In this document: piece by piece, positions 1 to 8,646 of the stretch | Layout of the letters: the number at the start of each line of letters is the position of its first letter | Position numbering within the stretch: position 1 is the first letter of the stretch | Assembly: GCF_937888285.1 (NCBI RefSeq) | Contig: NZ_CALART010000006.1 | Coordinates: forward strand, 32,625-96,624 | Direction: 5' to 3' | DNA length: 64,000 nt | DNA from: an uncultured Aquimonas sp. | Lineage (GTDB): Bacteria > Pseudomonadota > Gammaproteobacteria > Xanthomonadales > Xanthomonadaceae | The notes under the pieces: model-generated | Databases searched by the model: none | The model's input: only the letters and a program-made list of their open reading frames with translations | Told to the model about the DNA's origin: nothing | Position numbers and translations under genes: made by a program

Positions 1-896
1 TCGCGGCAGGCGCCCAGGGCCTGACCCAGTGCGCGCAGTCGCGGCTTCAGCGCCTCGATCTCGGCCAGGGTCAGCAGCGGGCTGAACAGTCGCAGCAGGG
101 CGCGCAGGCGACGCAGGGCCACGCGGGCCTGGTGCAGGAACTCGGGGTCGTCGGCGGCAATCAACCCGGCCTCATTGCTTTCGAGCTGTTCCAGCGCCGC
201 GCCGAGCAGACGCGCGGAGGCGCGCTGCGCGGGCATTGAGCCTTCGAGCGCAGGGGCCTTCGCTCGGGCAGGCTCCAGCGCCAGCGGCGCCAGCAGGGCG
301 AAGCCGCGCTGCGCCTTGCTGCGGTTGTCGAGCTTGAGCGATGCCAGCTGCAGCAGCTCGCGGGCCAGAGTGAACACTTCGCTGGAGCTGCCTTCCAGCA
401 GCTCGATCTCGATCTCGCAGATGGGATCGACCTGATCCCCGGCACGGATCTCGCCGAGGTCGAAGGCCAGTTCGGCGCGGCCGCCGTCCGCCAGCTTTAG
501 CGGCACGTGCGTGCGCCGGAATTCGGTCGCGAACAGCGGCTTGAGCTCGAGCGCGCGCAGCGGCTCGACCAGTTCGGCGGCACCTTCGAGCGCAGCCAGC
601 GCGTCGAGGTCGAGCGCGCCGCCGGGGGCTGCGGTCTCGAACTCGCCGCGGCTGTGCAGCCCGGCCTGGGATTCGCCGCGGGTCTTGAGTGTCTGCAGCC
701 AGCGTCGACCGCGCTTGCGCAGGCGCAGGGCGAGGCCCCGGCGGGTCACTTCGAGCGCGTCGTCATCGTAGTAGACGCTGTGCAGGTTCTCGCTGCGCGG
801 CGGTGCGAGTGCGCGCTCGCGGATCAGGGCGGAGTTCAGCACCTGCTTCAACTGTGCAGGCGTGGCGGACAGCTTGAGCTCGATTTCCTGGGACAC
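1..896 (-). CDS. CYTH-CHAD domain protein (inorganic triphosphatase type), C-terminus outside window
   Basis: The reading frame enters from the left edge and begins at a GTG at 896. The N-terminus carries the CYTH signature E-I-E-L-K, followed by typical CYTH strands such as SVYYDDDALEVTRRGLALRLRK and EIEIELLEG. After a linker the CHAD part starts around residue 240 with HQARVALRRLRALLRLF, the basic His-containing helix of the family. CYTH proteins of the YgiF type hydrolyse inorganic triphosphate with metal ions; CHAD domains bind polyphosphate. About 298 residues are visible and the family is usually near 500, so much of CHAD is missing. No ATG lies close upstream in frame, so GTG is the best start. 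It is divergent from the CDF exporter. Substrate is inferred from the family. Confidence 0.85.
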   Translation of the reverse strand, partial: MSQEIELKLSATPAQLKQVLNSALIRERALAPPRSENLHSVYYDDDALEVTRRGLALRLRKRGRRWLQTLKTRGESQAGLHSRGEFETAAPGGALDLDALAALEGAAELVEPLRALELKPLFATEFRRTHVPLKLADGGRAELAFDLGEIRAGDQVDPICEIEIELLEGSSSEVFTLARELLQLASLKLDNRSKAQRGFALLAPLALEPARAKAPALEGSMPAQRASARLLGAALEQLESNEAGLIAADDPEFLHQARVALRRLRALLRLFSPLLTLAEIEALKPRLRALGQALGACR

Positions 897-1017
897 GCGA
901 CACGCGAGGCGGCTTCGGGCCGCTGAGCCTAGCAGCGCGCGCGCGGGCCTGTGTTACAGCTGCCACCTTGAAGGGCCTGGCGTTCTTCCGTGGCACGAAG
1001 GGTGCAGAATCGGGCCC

Positions 1018-2139
1018 ATGCCGGAGCCACCGACGACGCCAGCCAGGGCAGGGCGCATGAATCCAGCCAGTCATCTGCAGCAGGAGCCGGGCGAAACCCT
1101 GCCGGATCCCTACACCGACGAGCACCACCACGACCACGGCGCGCGCTTCCTGCACGATTCGCGGCGGATTGGTCGCCTGCGCTTCGCCTTCCTGCTGACC
1201 CTGGTGACCATGGTCGCCGAGGCGGTGGGTGGGGTCATCTCCGGCTCGCTGGCCCTGATCGCCGATGCTGGCCACATGCTGGTCGACTCCGCGGCCCTGC
1301 TGTTCGCCTTCCTCGGCGCGAGTTTCGCCCGACGCCCGGCCGATGCGCGGCGCAGCTACGGCTACGCGCGGCTGGAAGTGCTGGTCGGCTACACCAACGC
1401 GCTGCTGCAGATCGCGCTGGTGGCCTGGATCGCCTTCGAGGCCACCCAGCGCCTGTTCGCGCCGCAGCCGATCCTGTCCGGCACCATGCTGGTGATCGCC
1501 TGCGTCGGTCTGGTCGTCAATCTGATCGTGCTGAAGGTGCTGGGCGGCCACGACCACGACGACGTCAACGCGGCCGGCGCCTATCTGCATGTGCTCGGCG
1601 ATCTGCTGGGCTCGGTGGCGGCGATCACCGCCGCCCTGCTGGTGCGCTACTTCGACTGGCTGTGGGCCGATGCCGTGGTTTCGGTGCTGGTCGCCCTGCT
1701 GGTGCTGCGCGCGGCCTGGAACCTGCTGAAGCGTTCGGCGCACATCCTGCTGGAGGGGGTGCCGGAGGGCCTCGATCTCGACGTGGTCGCTGCCGAAGTC
1801 GAGGCGCGCGTGCCGCAGGTGCGCGATGTGCACCACGTGCACCTGTGGGCGCTCACCGGCGGTAGCCGTGTCGCGACCCTGCATGCGGTGCTCAGCCCCG
1901 GCGCCGAGCCCGACGACGCCATCCGCGCGGTGCGCGAGGCCCTGCACGCGGCCTATGCGGTCGACCACGTCACCGTGCAGCTGGATGGCGTGGTCTGCGC
2001 CACGCCGGGCTGTGCGGAGCCTGCGGGCGCCAGCGCGCCGGCCGATGCAGCACGCAGGCACGGCCATGAGCACGTGCATGAACACGCACATGCACATGCA
2101 CACGGACATTCGCACGGCGGCTGCGGGCATGGGCACTGA
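1018..2139 (+). CDS. Cation diffusion facilitator (ZitB/CzcD-like zinc exporter)
   Basis: A 373-residue CDF-family antiporter expected in the inner membrane, exporting Zn2+ or a similar divalent cation. Six membrane segments follow a His-containing N-terminus (DEHHHDHG). The family motif with metal-site Asp residues is seen as GSLALIADAGHMLVDS in the second helix, and the fifth helix has the matching HVLGDLLGS pattern. The cytoplasmic domain includes VHHVHLWAL. The C-terminus ends in a very His-rich tail (HEHVHEHAHAHAHGHSH), likely a metal buffer. Start is uncertain: ATG at 1018 and ATG at 1057 are both possible, and conservation with E. coli ZitB begins only after both. The short GTG-started YbaN-like gene follows 39 bp downstream. 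Confidence 0.88.
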   Translation: MPEPPTTPARAGRMNPASHLQQEPGETLPDPYTDEHHHDHGARFLHDSRRIGRLRFAFLLTLVTMVAEAVGGVISGSLALIADAGHMLVDSAALLFAFLGASFARRPADARRSYGYARLEVLVGYTNALLQIALVAWIAFEATQRLFAPQPILSGTMLVIACVGLVVNLIVLKVLGGHDHDDVNAAGAYLHVLGDLLGSVAAITAALLVRYFDWLWADAVVSVLVALLVLRAAWNLLKRSAHILLEGVPEGLDLDVVAAEVEARVPQVRDVHHVHLWALTGGSRVATLHAVLSPGAEPDDAIRAVREALHAAYAVDHVTVQLDGVVCATPGCAEPAGASAPADAARRHGHEHVHEHAHAHAHGHSHGGCGHGH

Positions 2140-2178
2140 GCCTTCGAGTCAGCGCGATGCAGCGCGAGGACGCTGGCC

Positions 2179-2652
2179 GTGAGCGATTCGACGCAGCCGT
2201 CTGACCGCGTGGAGTCGGGTGCGTCGCGCGGCGCATCTTCAACGCCTGCGTCCGCACCGCTGCGGCCCGATACGTTGGCACCAATCCACAGCCGCTGGGC
2301 CTGGTGGCTGGGCGCGTGGGTGGCGCTGGCGCTCGGCCTGCTGGGCGTGGTGCTGCCGGGCCTGCCGACCGTGCCCTTCATGCTGCTGGCGGCCTTCTGC
2401 GCGGCTCGCGGCTCGCCGCGGCTGCGCGCCTGGCTGCAGGCGCACCGCCAGTTCGGACCGATGATCGCCGACTGGGAACGCGAGGGCGCGGTCAGCCGCC
2501 GCGCCAAGCGCATGGCGACGGTGATGATGCTGATCTGCTCCGGCGTCCTCGCGCTCGTCGCCAGCTGGATCGGCTGGCTGTTCGCCAGCGCCTGCATGGC
2601 CCTCGTCGCGCTCTGGCTGTGGCGGCGGCCCGAGCCCGCGGATGTGCCTTGA
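2179..2652 (+). CDS. YbaN-like inner-membrane protein (DUF454)
   Basis: A 157-residue protein of the DUF454/YbaN family, function unknown. The diagnostic core is LGLLGVVLPGLPTVPFMLLA, then a Cys/Arg segment and SPRLRAWLQAHRQFGPMI-DWE, which matches the family closely. There are about three to four hydrophobic stretches. The N-terminus is about 30 residues longer than usual because the start is a GTG at 2179; a downstream start is possible but no ATG exists before the conserved core. It lies 39 bp after the CDF exporter on the same strand, so the two may share a transcript. Confidence 0.75.
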   Translation: MSDSTQPSDRVESGASRGASSTPASAPLRPDTLAPIHSRWAWWLGAWVALALGLLGVVLPGLPTVPFMLLAAFCAARGSPRLRAWLQAHRQFGPMIADWEREGAVSRRAKRMATVMMLICSGVLALVASWIGWLFASACMALVALWLWRRPEPADVP

Positions 2653-2874
2653 TGCACGGAACGCGGATCGCGGCCGCGCATGTTGCGTTGCGTCAACCCG
2701 CTGTCACCGTTCACCGGGCACAGTGGCACCCCTTTGCTGCAGGCGGCCGCGTTTCCTGCGATTCGCGCGCTTCCGCGCCGCCAGCGAGCCGCGGCGAGTC
2801 GGCACCCTCCGCTCGCGGCCTCGATACCGCCCTTCCACCCGCCGCGCTCGCCGCGGCCTGAGCCTGGAATCCCC

Positions 2875-5598
2875 ATGAGTCGCGATGCGCTTGACGCCCT
2901 GTTCAAACCCGCCTCGATCGCCGTCGTCGGCGCCAGCACCAAGGCGCAGAGCCTGGGCCGGGTCATCGCCCGCAACCTGCGCGCCGGCGGCTTCGCCGGC
3001 CCGCTGGATGTGGTCAGCCCGAAGTACCCGCGCATCGACGGGATCCGCACCGCCCGCAGCATCAGCGAGCTGGAGCCGGTGCCCGAGCTGGTGGTGGTGA
3101 CCGTGCCGCCCGAGCTGGTGCCTGGCGTGCTCGACGAAGCTGGCCGCTGCGGCGTCAAGGCCGCGGTGGTGATCACCGCCGGCCTGGGCCAGGGCCCGGG
3201 CTCGCTGCGCGAGCAGGCCTCAAGGGTGGCGCGTCGACACGGCCTGCGCCTGGTCGGTCCGAACTGCCTGGGCATCCTGAGCCCGCCGGCCTCGGTCAAC
3301 GCCAGCTTCGCCGCCGCGCCGGCGCTGCCGGGTGATCTCGCCCTGCTGGCCCAGTCGGGCGCGGTGGTGACCACGGTGGTCGAATGGGCCAACCAGCGCG
3401 GCATCGGCTTCTCCGGCATCGTCTCGCTGGGTGACATGGCCGATGTCGATGTCGGCGAGCTGCTCGACTACTTCGCGACCGACCCCGGCACCCGCGCGAT
3501 CCTGATCTACATGGAATCGGTGCGCGACGTGCGCCGCTTCATGTCGGCAGCGCGAGCGGCCGCCCGCGCCAAGCCGGTGATCGTGGTCAAGGCCGGCCGC
3601 CATGAGGCCGGCGCCCGCGCCGCGGCCTCGCATACGGGCGCTCTCGCCGGCAGCGATGCGGTCTTCGATGCCGCATTCCGCCGCGCCGGCGTGCTGCGAG
3701 TCGCCGACATGGAGGAACTGTTCGCGGCGGCGAACACGCTGTCGACGCTCAAGCCCAGCAGCGGCAAGCGGCTCGCCATCCTGACCAACGGCGGCGGCGT
3801 CGGCATCCTCGCCATCGATCGCCTGGTCGACCTGAAGGGCGAGCCTGCCGAACTCTCGGCCGAGACGCTGGCCAGGCTCGATGCCGTGCTGCCCGACACC
3901 TGGTCGCACAGCAATCCGGTCGACATCGTCGGCGACGGCGGCGTGCAGCGCTACACCGATGCTCTCGACCTCCTGATGGATGCGCCCGAAGTCGACGCGG
4001 TGTTCGTGGTCCATGTGCCGACCGCGCTGGTGGCCCCGGTCGAGGTCGCCGAGGGCGTGGCCCGGCACATGCGCGCGCGCCGCGAACGCGAGGGCAGCTA
4101 CAGCCCGGGCAAGCCGGTGCTGGCCTGCTGGCTGGCGCAGGAGCAGGCCGCACGCACGCACCTGCAGGCGGCCGGCATTCCCACCTATCGCACCCTCACC
4201 GGCGCGATCCGCGGCTTCGTGCATCTGACCGAGTACGCCGAGGCCCAGCGCCAGCTGCTGGCCACGCCGCCCTCGCTGCCGGCGGACTTCCAGCCCGATG
4301 CCGAACGCGCGCGCCGTGCGCTGGCCCAGGCCGGGGGCAGCGGCCGACGCTGGCTGCCGGCGGCAGCGGTGCATGACCTGCTCGCCGCCTACGGCATTCC
4401 CAGCCTGCCGATGGTCATCGCCGCCGACGCAGACGCCGCCGCTGAGGCCGCGCGCCCCTGGATTGAAGCCGGCCAGCGCGCGGTGCTGAAGATCGTCTCG
4501 CCCGACATCGCCCACAAGTCGGACGTCGGCGGGGTCAAGCTCAACATCGAGTCCGTCGACGCCGTTCGCCAGGAAGCTGAAGCCATGCTCGAACGCGTGC
4601 GCCGCGCCGAGCCCGCCGCGCGCATCGACGGCCTGCTGGTGCAGCCGATGGTCGAGCGAGCACATGCGCGCGAGCTGATCGCCGGCATCGCCGATGACGC
4701 CCTGTTCGGACCGGTGATCCTGTTCGGCGCTGGCGGCGTGTCGGTGGAAGTCGAGAAGGACACCGCGCTCGGCCTGCCGCCCCTGCATCTGAATCTGGCC
4801 CACGACCTGATCAGCCGTACGCGCGTGTCGCGTCGGCTGGCGGCCTACCGCAATCTGCCGGCGGCCGACCGCGATGCCGCGGCGCTGACCCTGGTGAAGC
4901 TCTCGCATCTCGCGGCCGATCTGCCCGAAGTGCGCGAGCTCGACATCAATCCGCTGCTGGTCGACGAACACGGCGCGATCGCGCTGGACGCGCGCGTGCT
5001 GGTCGACGACTTCGATCCCGAGTCCTGCCCGAGGGTCGCCTTCGGCAACCCGCGCTTCGCGATGGCGCCCTATCCGAAAGAGATGGAGGGCGACCTGCGC
5101 ACCAGCGCCGGCCGCGTCTTCCACGTGCGCGCGGTGCGCCCCGAAGACGAGGCGCGGCTGCGTCGTTTCTTCGCTGGGGTCAGCGCCGACGATCTGCGCC
5201 AGCGCTACTTCTCGCCGGTCAAGCAGATCAGCGATGCCTTCATCGCGCGCCTGACCCAGATCGACTACGCGCGGGTGATCGTGCTGCTGGCCGTGGACGC
5301 GGACGACGAAGTGCTCGGCGTGGCCCAGGTGCATGCCGACCCCGAGCTGGAGGAAGGCGAGTACGCGATCCTGCTGCGCTCCGACCTGAAGGGGCTGGGC
5401 CTGGGCTGGGCGCTGATGCAGCGGCTGATCGAAGTGGCCAGGCAGATCGGCCTGAAGCAGATCACCGGCCAGGTGTTGCGCGACAACACCAGCATGCTCG
5501 ACATGTGCCGGCAGCTGGGCTTCAGCATCACCCCCGATCCCGAGGATGGTGCCGTCGCGCTCGTGCAGCTGCCGGTGGCAGAGCCCAAGACGCCATAG
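2875..5598 (+). CDS. ADP-forming acyl-CoA synthetase fused to GNAT acetyltransferase (Pat/YfiQ-type)
   Basis: A 907-residue multidomain protein. Residues about 1-130 form the CoA-binding Rossmann part (PASIAVVGASTKAQSLGRV). The middle is the succinyl-CoA-ligase-like part with the phospho-His region ASHTGALAGSDAVF. Residues about 490-730 form an ATP-grasp domain (VLKIVSPDIAHKSDVGGVKLN, FGAGGVSVEVEKDTALGLPPL). The last 160 residues are a GNAT domain. This arrangement is that of protein lysine acetyltransferases Pat/PatZ, which acetylate acetyl-CoA synthetase and other enzymes. In many family members the synthetase part is a regulatory pseudo-enzyme; here the His region is kept, so activity cannot be excluded. 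ATG at 2875 is chosen because the CoA-binding domain starts there; upstream in-frame sequence is low-complexity Pro/Arg. Confidence 0.88.
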   Translation: MSRDALDALFKPASIAVVGASTKAQSLGRVIARNLRAGGFAGPLDVVSPKYPRIDGIRTARSISELEPVPELVVVTVPPELVPGVLDEAGRCGVKAAVVITAGLGQGPGSLREQASRVARRHGLRLVGPNCLGILSPPASVNASFAAAPALPGDLALLAQSGAVVTTVVEWANQRGIGFSGIVSLGDMADVDVGELLDYFATDPGTRAILIYMESVRDVRRFMSAARAAARAKPVIVVKAGRHEAGARAAASHTGALAGSDAVFDAAFRRAGVLRVADMEELFAAANTLSTLKPSSGKRLAILTNGGGVGILAIDRLVDLKGEPAELSAETLARLDAVLPDTWSHSNPVDIVGDGGVQRYTDALDLLMDAPEVDAVFVVHVPTALVAPVEVAEGVARHMRARREREGSYSPGKPVLACWLAQEQAARTHLQAAGIPTYRTLTGAIRGFVHLTEYAEAQRQLLATPPSLPADFQPDAERARRALAQAGGSGRRWLPAAAVHDLLAAYGIPSLPMVIAADADAAAEAARPWIEAGQRAVLKIVSPDIAHKSDVGGVKLNIESVDAVRQEAEAMLERVRRAEPAARIDGLLVQPMVERAHARELIAGIADDALFGPVILFGAGGVSVEVEKDTALGLPPLHLNLAHDLISRTRVSRRLAAYRNLPAADRDAAALTLVKLSHLAADLPEVRELDINPLLVDEHGAIALDARVLVDDFDPESCPRVAFGNPRFAMAPYPKEMEGDLRTSAGRVFHVRAVRPEDEARLRRFFAGVSADDLRQRYFSPVKQISDAFIARLTQIDYARVIVLLAVDADDEVLGVAQVHADPELEEGEYAILLRSDLKGLGLGWALMQRLIEVARQIGLKQITGQVLRDNTSMLDMCRQLGFSITPDPEDGAVALVQLPVAEPKTP

Positions 5599-5621
5599 GG
5601 CGAGGGCGTCGCGCCGCGGTT

Positions 5622-5821
5622 ATAGGGTGGGCCCTGGCCCACCATGAGCTTGACCCTCGCCGCGGTCGCGCTGTTTGAAGCTCAATGCGCGATGCCCGGC
5701 TTCGCGCACCACGCCGCGGATCTCGCAGCCTTGCGCCTTGCGAACCCGATGTCCTGTGCTGGCGCGGCAATGATTGGGTGCCGCAACGATGGAGGTCATG
5801 GTGGGCCAGGGCCCACCCTAT
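5622..5821. repeat. REPIN-like inverted pair (GGTGGGCC family)
   Basis: Two 24-bp arms face each other: 5622-5645 (atagggtgggccctggccca...) and 5798-5821, its near-exact reverse complement. Each arm is itself close to palindromic around GGTGGGCC/GGCCCACC. A decayed third copy follows at about 5830-5846. The 150 bp between the arms shows no credible gene. The pair fills the gap between the Pat-type gene and the convergent nucleotidase gene, and could also fold as a transcription-end hairpin. This is the only content seen in the 5599-5908 gap. Confidence 0.7.
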
Positions 5822-5908
5822 GTGCAGGTGGTGGTCCAGGCCCCACGCCGCTCAACCGCGGTGCTCACCCTCGCGCGAAACCCGTCGCGTCGCGGGCCTG
5901 CGCCCGCC

Positions 5909-7762
5909 TCAACGCTGCGGGTACACCACCGACTGTGTGCTCATTTCCTCCGGCTTCGGGCGCGACAGGTCGCCGCCGGCCTTCGCATAGTCGGCCAGCG
6001 CCTGCGCGTAGTGCAGGTAGGTCGGCTCGCGGCGCTCGCCGCTGATCCGCCCGAAGGTCTCAAAGCCATCGCGGCCGGTGGCGATGTAGTCGTTGGTGAT
6101 GACCCGATAGGTGCGCTCCGGCTCGAGCGGGCGCCAGCTGCCGTCGATCTGCACCTCGACCTCGCTGACCCGGCCCTGCTCGCGCGTGCGCGTCAGGTCG
6201 ACCTTCCAGCGCAGGCCTGCCGCATAGGGCCAGGCGCCGCTGTTGCTGCCGATGTTGGACAGGAAGAAGTCGTAGGCGTCTTCCAGCACCGAATGCACCT
6301 CATCGCCGCGCATCAGCAGGCGGTCGAGCATGTTCTTGAAGGGCAGGGCAAGGTAGGCGTCACCGATGGTGAGCGCGCCTTCCGCGATGCCGTTGCGCAC
6401 GCCGCCGCCGTTCTGCAGGGCGATGTCGGCACCGCCGAAGCGCTGGCCCTGCGAGAGGAAAGCCCGGGCCACCACCTGCTGCACATGTCCCCCTTGGGCA
6501 TCGGTGGATTCCGCACAGCCCGGCGCGCCGTCGCGGCTGCGGTCATAAGGCCCGGGCGCACGCCGCAGGCAGAGCCGCTGCGGCACCTGGCCCACCACTT
6601 CGGTGCTGAACTTCTCGATCTGGTCCTGGTAGACCTTCAGCACCGCCGCCGAGGCCGGCTGTGGGCGGGCGATACGCACCAGCGGGTGCGCCTTCAGTCG
6701 CGCCAGCAGCGCTTCGCGTTCAGCGCCTTCGATCGGCGTGTCGCCGCGGCGCAGATCCTCGCCGACCAGCAGCTGCGGCAGGCCGACGCAGTCCAGCACG
6801 CGGCCCTCGGGATCGAAGCGCAGATCGAGCTGGCCGACCACCCAGGTGTACTGCCAGGCCTGCACCACGCAGACCGGATCGCCGTCGGCATTGCGCAGAC
6901 GCGTCGGGTACTCGCCGCCCGGGGCGAGGCCCAGTTCGGCGTAGCCCGAACCGAGCAATGTGTGCGAGTCGGCGCCGACGATCACGTCAACGCCGCGCAG
7001 CTGCTCGGCCAGACGCAGGTCGTTGCGGTAGCCGATGTGGGTCAGCAGCACGATATGGCGGATGCCCTGGGCGGCGAGCAGGTCGATCTGCGCCTGCGCG
7101 GTCGTCAGCTCGTCCTCGAACCGGGTGCCTTCGTCCGGGCTGGAGGAGGTCTTGGTCTTGCCGGCGATGTCGATGCCGATGATGCCGATGCGCTCACCGC
7201 CGCGTTCCAGCACGACGTGCGGGCGGATGTAGTCGTACTGCGCATTGGGCGCGAGCGGCGACAGGCCCACGCTTGGCCGCACGTTGGCGCCCAGCACCGG
7301 CGTGTCGCAGCGCGCGCGGTCCTTGCGCAGGTAGTCGATGAAGCGCGCGAGGCCGAGGTCGCCGGTGTCGAATTCGTGGTTGCCGACCACGAAGGCATCG
7401 AAGCAGACCGTGTTCATCAGGTCGGCATCGGCTTCGCCCTGGAACAGGGTGAAGTAGAGGTCGCCGGTGATGGCGTCACCCGCATGCAGCTTGAGCACGT
7501 TCGGATGGCCGGCCGCCATCGCGTCGATGGCCTCGGCCACGGCCGGGAAGCCGCCAAAGCTGAGCTGCACTTCCTCGCCCTCGATCACCAGCGCATTGCC
7601 CGCATCCGGCGCCAGCCGCGAGTGGTGGTCGTTGATGTGCAGGAGGCGCAGCGCAAGCCCCTCCTGTACGGCCTCCACCGGCTGCGGGCGGCTGGCGCAG
7701 CCGCCGAGCGCGATCAGCAGGGGCAGGGAGAGCAGGGCGGCTGTGCGTGCGAGGCTGGCCAT
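5909..7762 (-). CDS. 5'-nucleotidase / UshA-family lipoprotein
   Basis: A 617-residue exported metallophosphoesterase. The N-terminus is a lipoprotein signal ending in the lipobox LGGC. Catalytic-domain motifs are in order: LHINDHHS (D-x-H), KLHAGDAITG, VVGNHEFD (GNHE/D), LTHIGYRND and VDVIVGADSHT. The C-terminal 5_nucleotid_C domain has QNGGGVRNGI and the late VITNDYIATGRDG. Such enzymes release phosphate from extracellular nucleotides. ATG at 7762 gives the signal peptide directly and no better start lies upstream. It sits 149 bp downstream of btaB on the same strand, so it may belong with the betaine-lipid genes in a phosphate-stress block. A Cys-rich insertion near QRLCLRRAPG precedes the C-terminal domain. 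Exact substrate is unknown. Confidence 0.9.
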   Translation of the reverse strand: MASLARTAALLSLPLLIALGGCASRPQPVEAVQEGLALRLLHINDHHSRLAPDAGNALVIEGEEVQLSFGGFPAVAEAIDAMAAGHPNVLKLHAGDAITGDLYFTLFQGEADADLMNTVCFDAFVVGNHEFDTGDLGLARFIDYLRKDRARCDTPVLGANVRPSVGLSPLAPNAQYDYIRPHVVLERGGERIGIIGIDIAGKTKTSSSPDEGTRFEDELTTAQAQIDLLAAQGIRHIVLLTHIGYRNDLRLAEQLRGVDVIVGADSHTLLGSGYAELGLAPGGEYPTRLRNADGDPVCVVQAWQYTWVVGQLDLRFDPEGRVLDCVGLPQLLVGEDLRRGDTPIEGAEREALLARLKAHPLVRIARPQPASAAVLKVYQDQIEKFSTEVVGQVPQRLCLRRAPGPYDRSRDGAPGCAESTDAQGGHVQQVVARAFLSQGQRFGGADIALQNGGGVRNGIAEGALTIGDAYLALPFKNMLDRLLMRGDEVHSVLEDAYDFFLSNIGSNSGAWPYAAGLRWKVDLTRTREQGRVSEVEVQIDGSWRPLEPERTYRVITNDYIATGRDGFETFGRISGERREPTYLHYAQALADYAKAGGDLSRPKPEEMSTQSVVYPQR

Positions 7763-7911
7763 TCGAGACACCGGTCGACAACAGGAAGCCGCCAAGCCTA
7801 AACCCGCGGCCGCGGGCTGGCGAGTCGGACCATGGCGGACTTGACGGCAGGCAGCACAGGCGCAGGGTCGCGTCTTGCGGGCTCGCAGCGCGCCCCGCAG
7901 GCCGTCGCGCT

Positions 7912-8646
7912 TCAATCGGTGCGGCGGCCGATGAAGCGGTAGTAGGGCACGCGCAGGCCCGGCAGCCAGGGCAGGCGCGCGCGTCCTTCGTGCAGGCGAT
8001 GCCAGGGCAGGCGGGCGCACAAGGCATCGAGATGCGCCGGGTTCAGATGCACGCCGTCGTGGCGGAACCAGCGCGGCCAGAACTGTCGGGTGAAGGCGCC
8101 GTGGCGCTCGCGGTCGGGCGCAGGGTCGGCCGAGGACACGTGGAAGTCGACCACCGCCAGCTGCCCCCCGGGGCGCAGCATCGCCAGCGCGTTGTCGAGC
8201 GCGGCCCGCCAGTCCGGAATCATGGTCAGCGCGTACGAGAGCAGCACGATGTCGGCTGGCTGCGCAGGCTGGTAGCGCGTGGCATCCGCGCAGGTGATGC
8301 GCACCTGCGGCCAGGCCCGGGTGCGACGGCGCGCGATCTCCAGCAGCGGTTCGCACAGGTCGACCAGTTCGAACCGAAGATCGGCGCGCCGCGCTTCGGG
8401 GAAGTACTCGAGGTTGCGGCCGGTGCCGCCGCCCAGCTCGACGATGCGCGCGCCCCGGGGCAGATCGAGCGATCCGATCAGCTCGGCGCGCCCGGGCAGC
8501 AGGCGCTCGCGGAAGCGGTCGTAGTGCTCGGCCTGCTCGCCGTAGAAGCCGGCCAGGCGCTGCGCATGGTCACCCTCGCGCGGCATGCCGCGCAGGAAGC
8601 GGCGGATGACCGCGAGATCGCCGCGCAGGGCCTCAAGCCGTGACAT
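7912..8646 (-). CDS. btaB: Betaine-lipid methyltransferase BtaB-like
   Basis: A 244-residue class I SAM methyltransferase. Motif I is IVELGGGTGRNLEYF, followed by FELVDLCEPLLEIARRR, ADATRYQPAQPADIVLLSYAL (post-motif) and LRPGGQLAVVDFHVS. In betaine-lipid synthesis BtaB adds three methyl groups to diacylglyceryl-homoserine to make DGTS. The assignment rests strongly on context: its GTG/ATG region overlaps the 3' end of btaA by 14 bp, the arrangement of the two-gene bta operons of alphaproteobacteria. The start ATG at 8646 lies inside btaA, indicating translational coupling. Alone it could be called only a general methyltransferase. Confidence 0.82.
   Translation of the reverse strand: MSRLEALRGDLAVIRRFLRGMPREGDHAQRLAGFYGEQAEHYDRFRERLLPGRAELIGSLDLPRGARIVELGGGTGRNLEYFPEARRADLRFELVDLCEPLLEIARRRTRAWPQVRITCADATRYQPAQPADIVLLSYALTMIPDWRAALDNALAMLRPGGQLAVVDFHVSSADPAPDRERHGAFTRQFWPRWFRHDGVHLNPAHLDALCARLPWHRLHEGRARLPWLPGLRVPYYRFIGRRTD

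Noticed and set aside
763..2136. Long open frame on the minus strand opposite the CDF exporter
   Set aside because: It is a GC-driven shadow: His/Gly/Gln/Arg-rich with no family signature, while the plus strand encodes a clear CDF protein.
5774..7801. 675-codon plus-strand open frame over the nucleotidase
   Set aside because: Composition is His/Arg/Gln-rich nonsense typical of antisense frames; the minus strand carries all metallophosphoesterase motifs.
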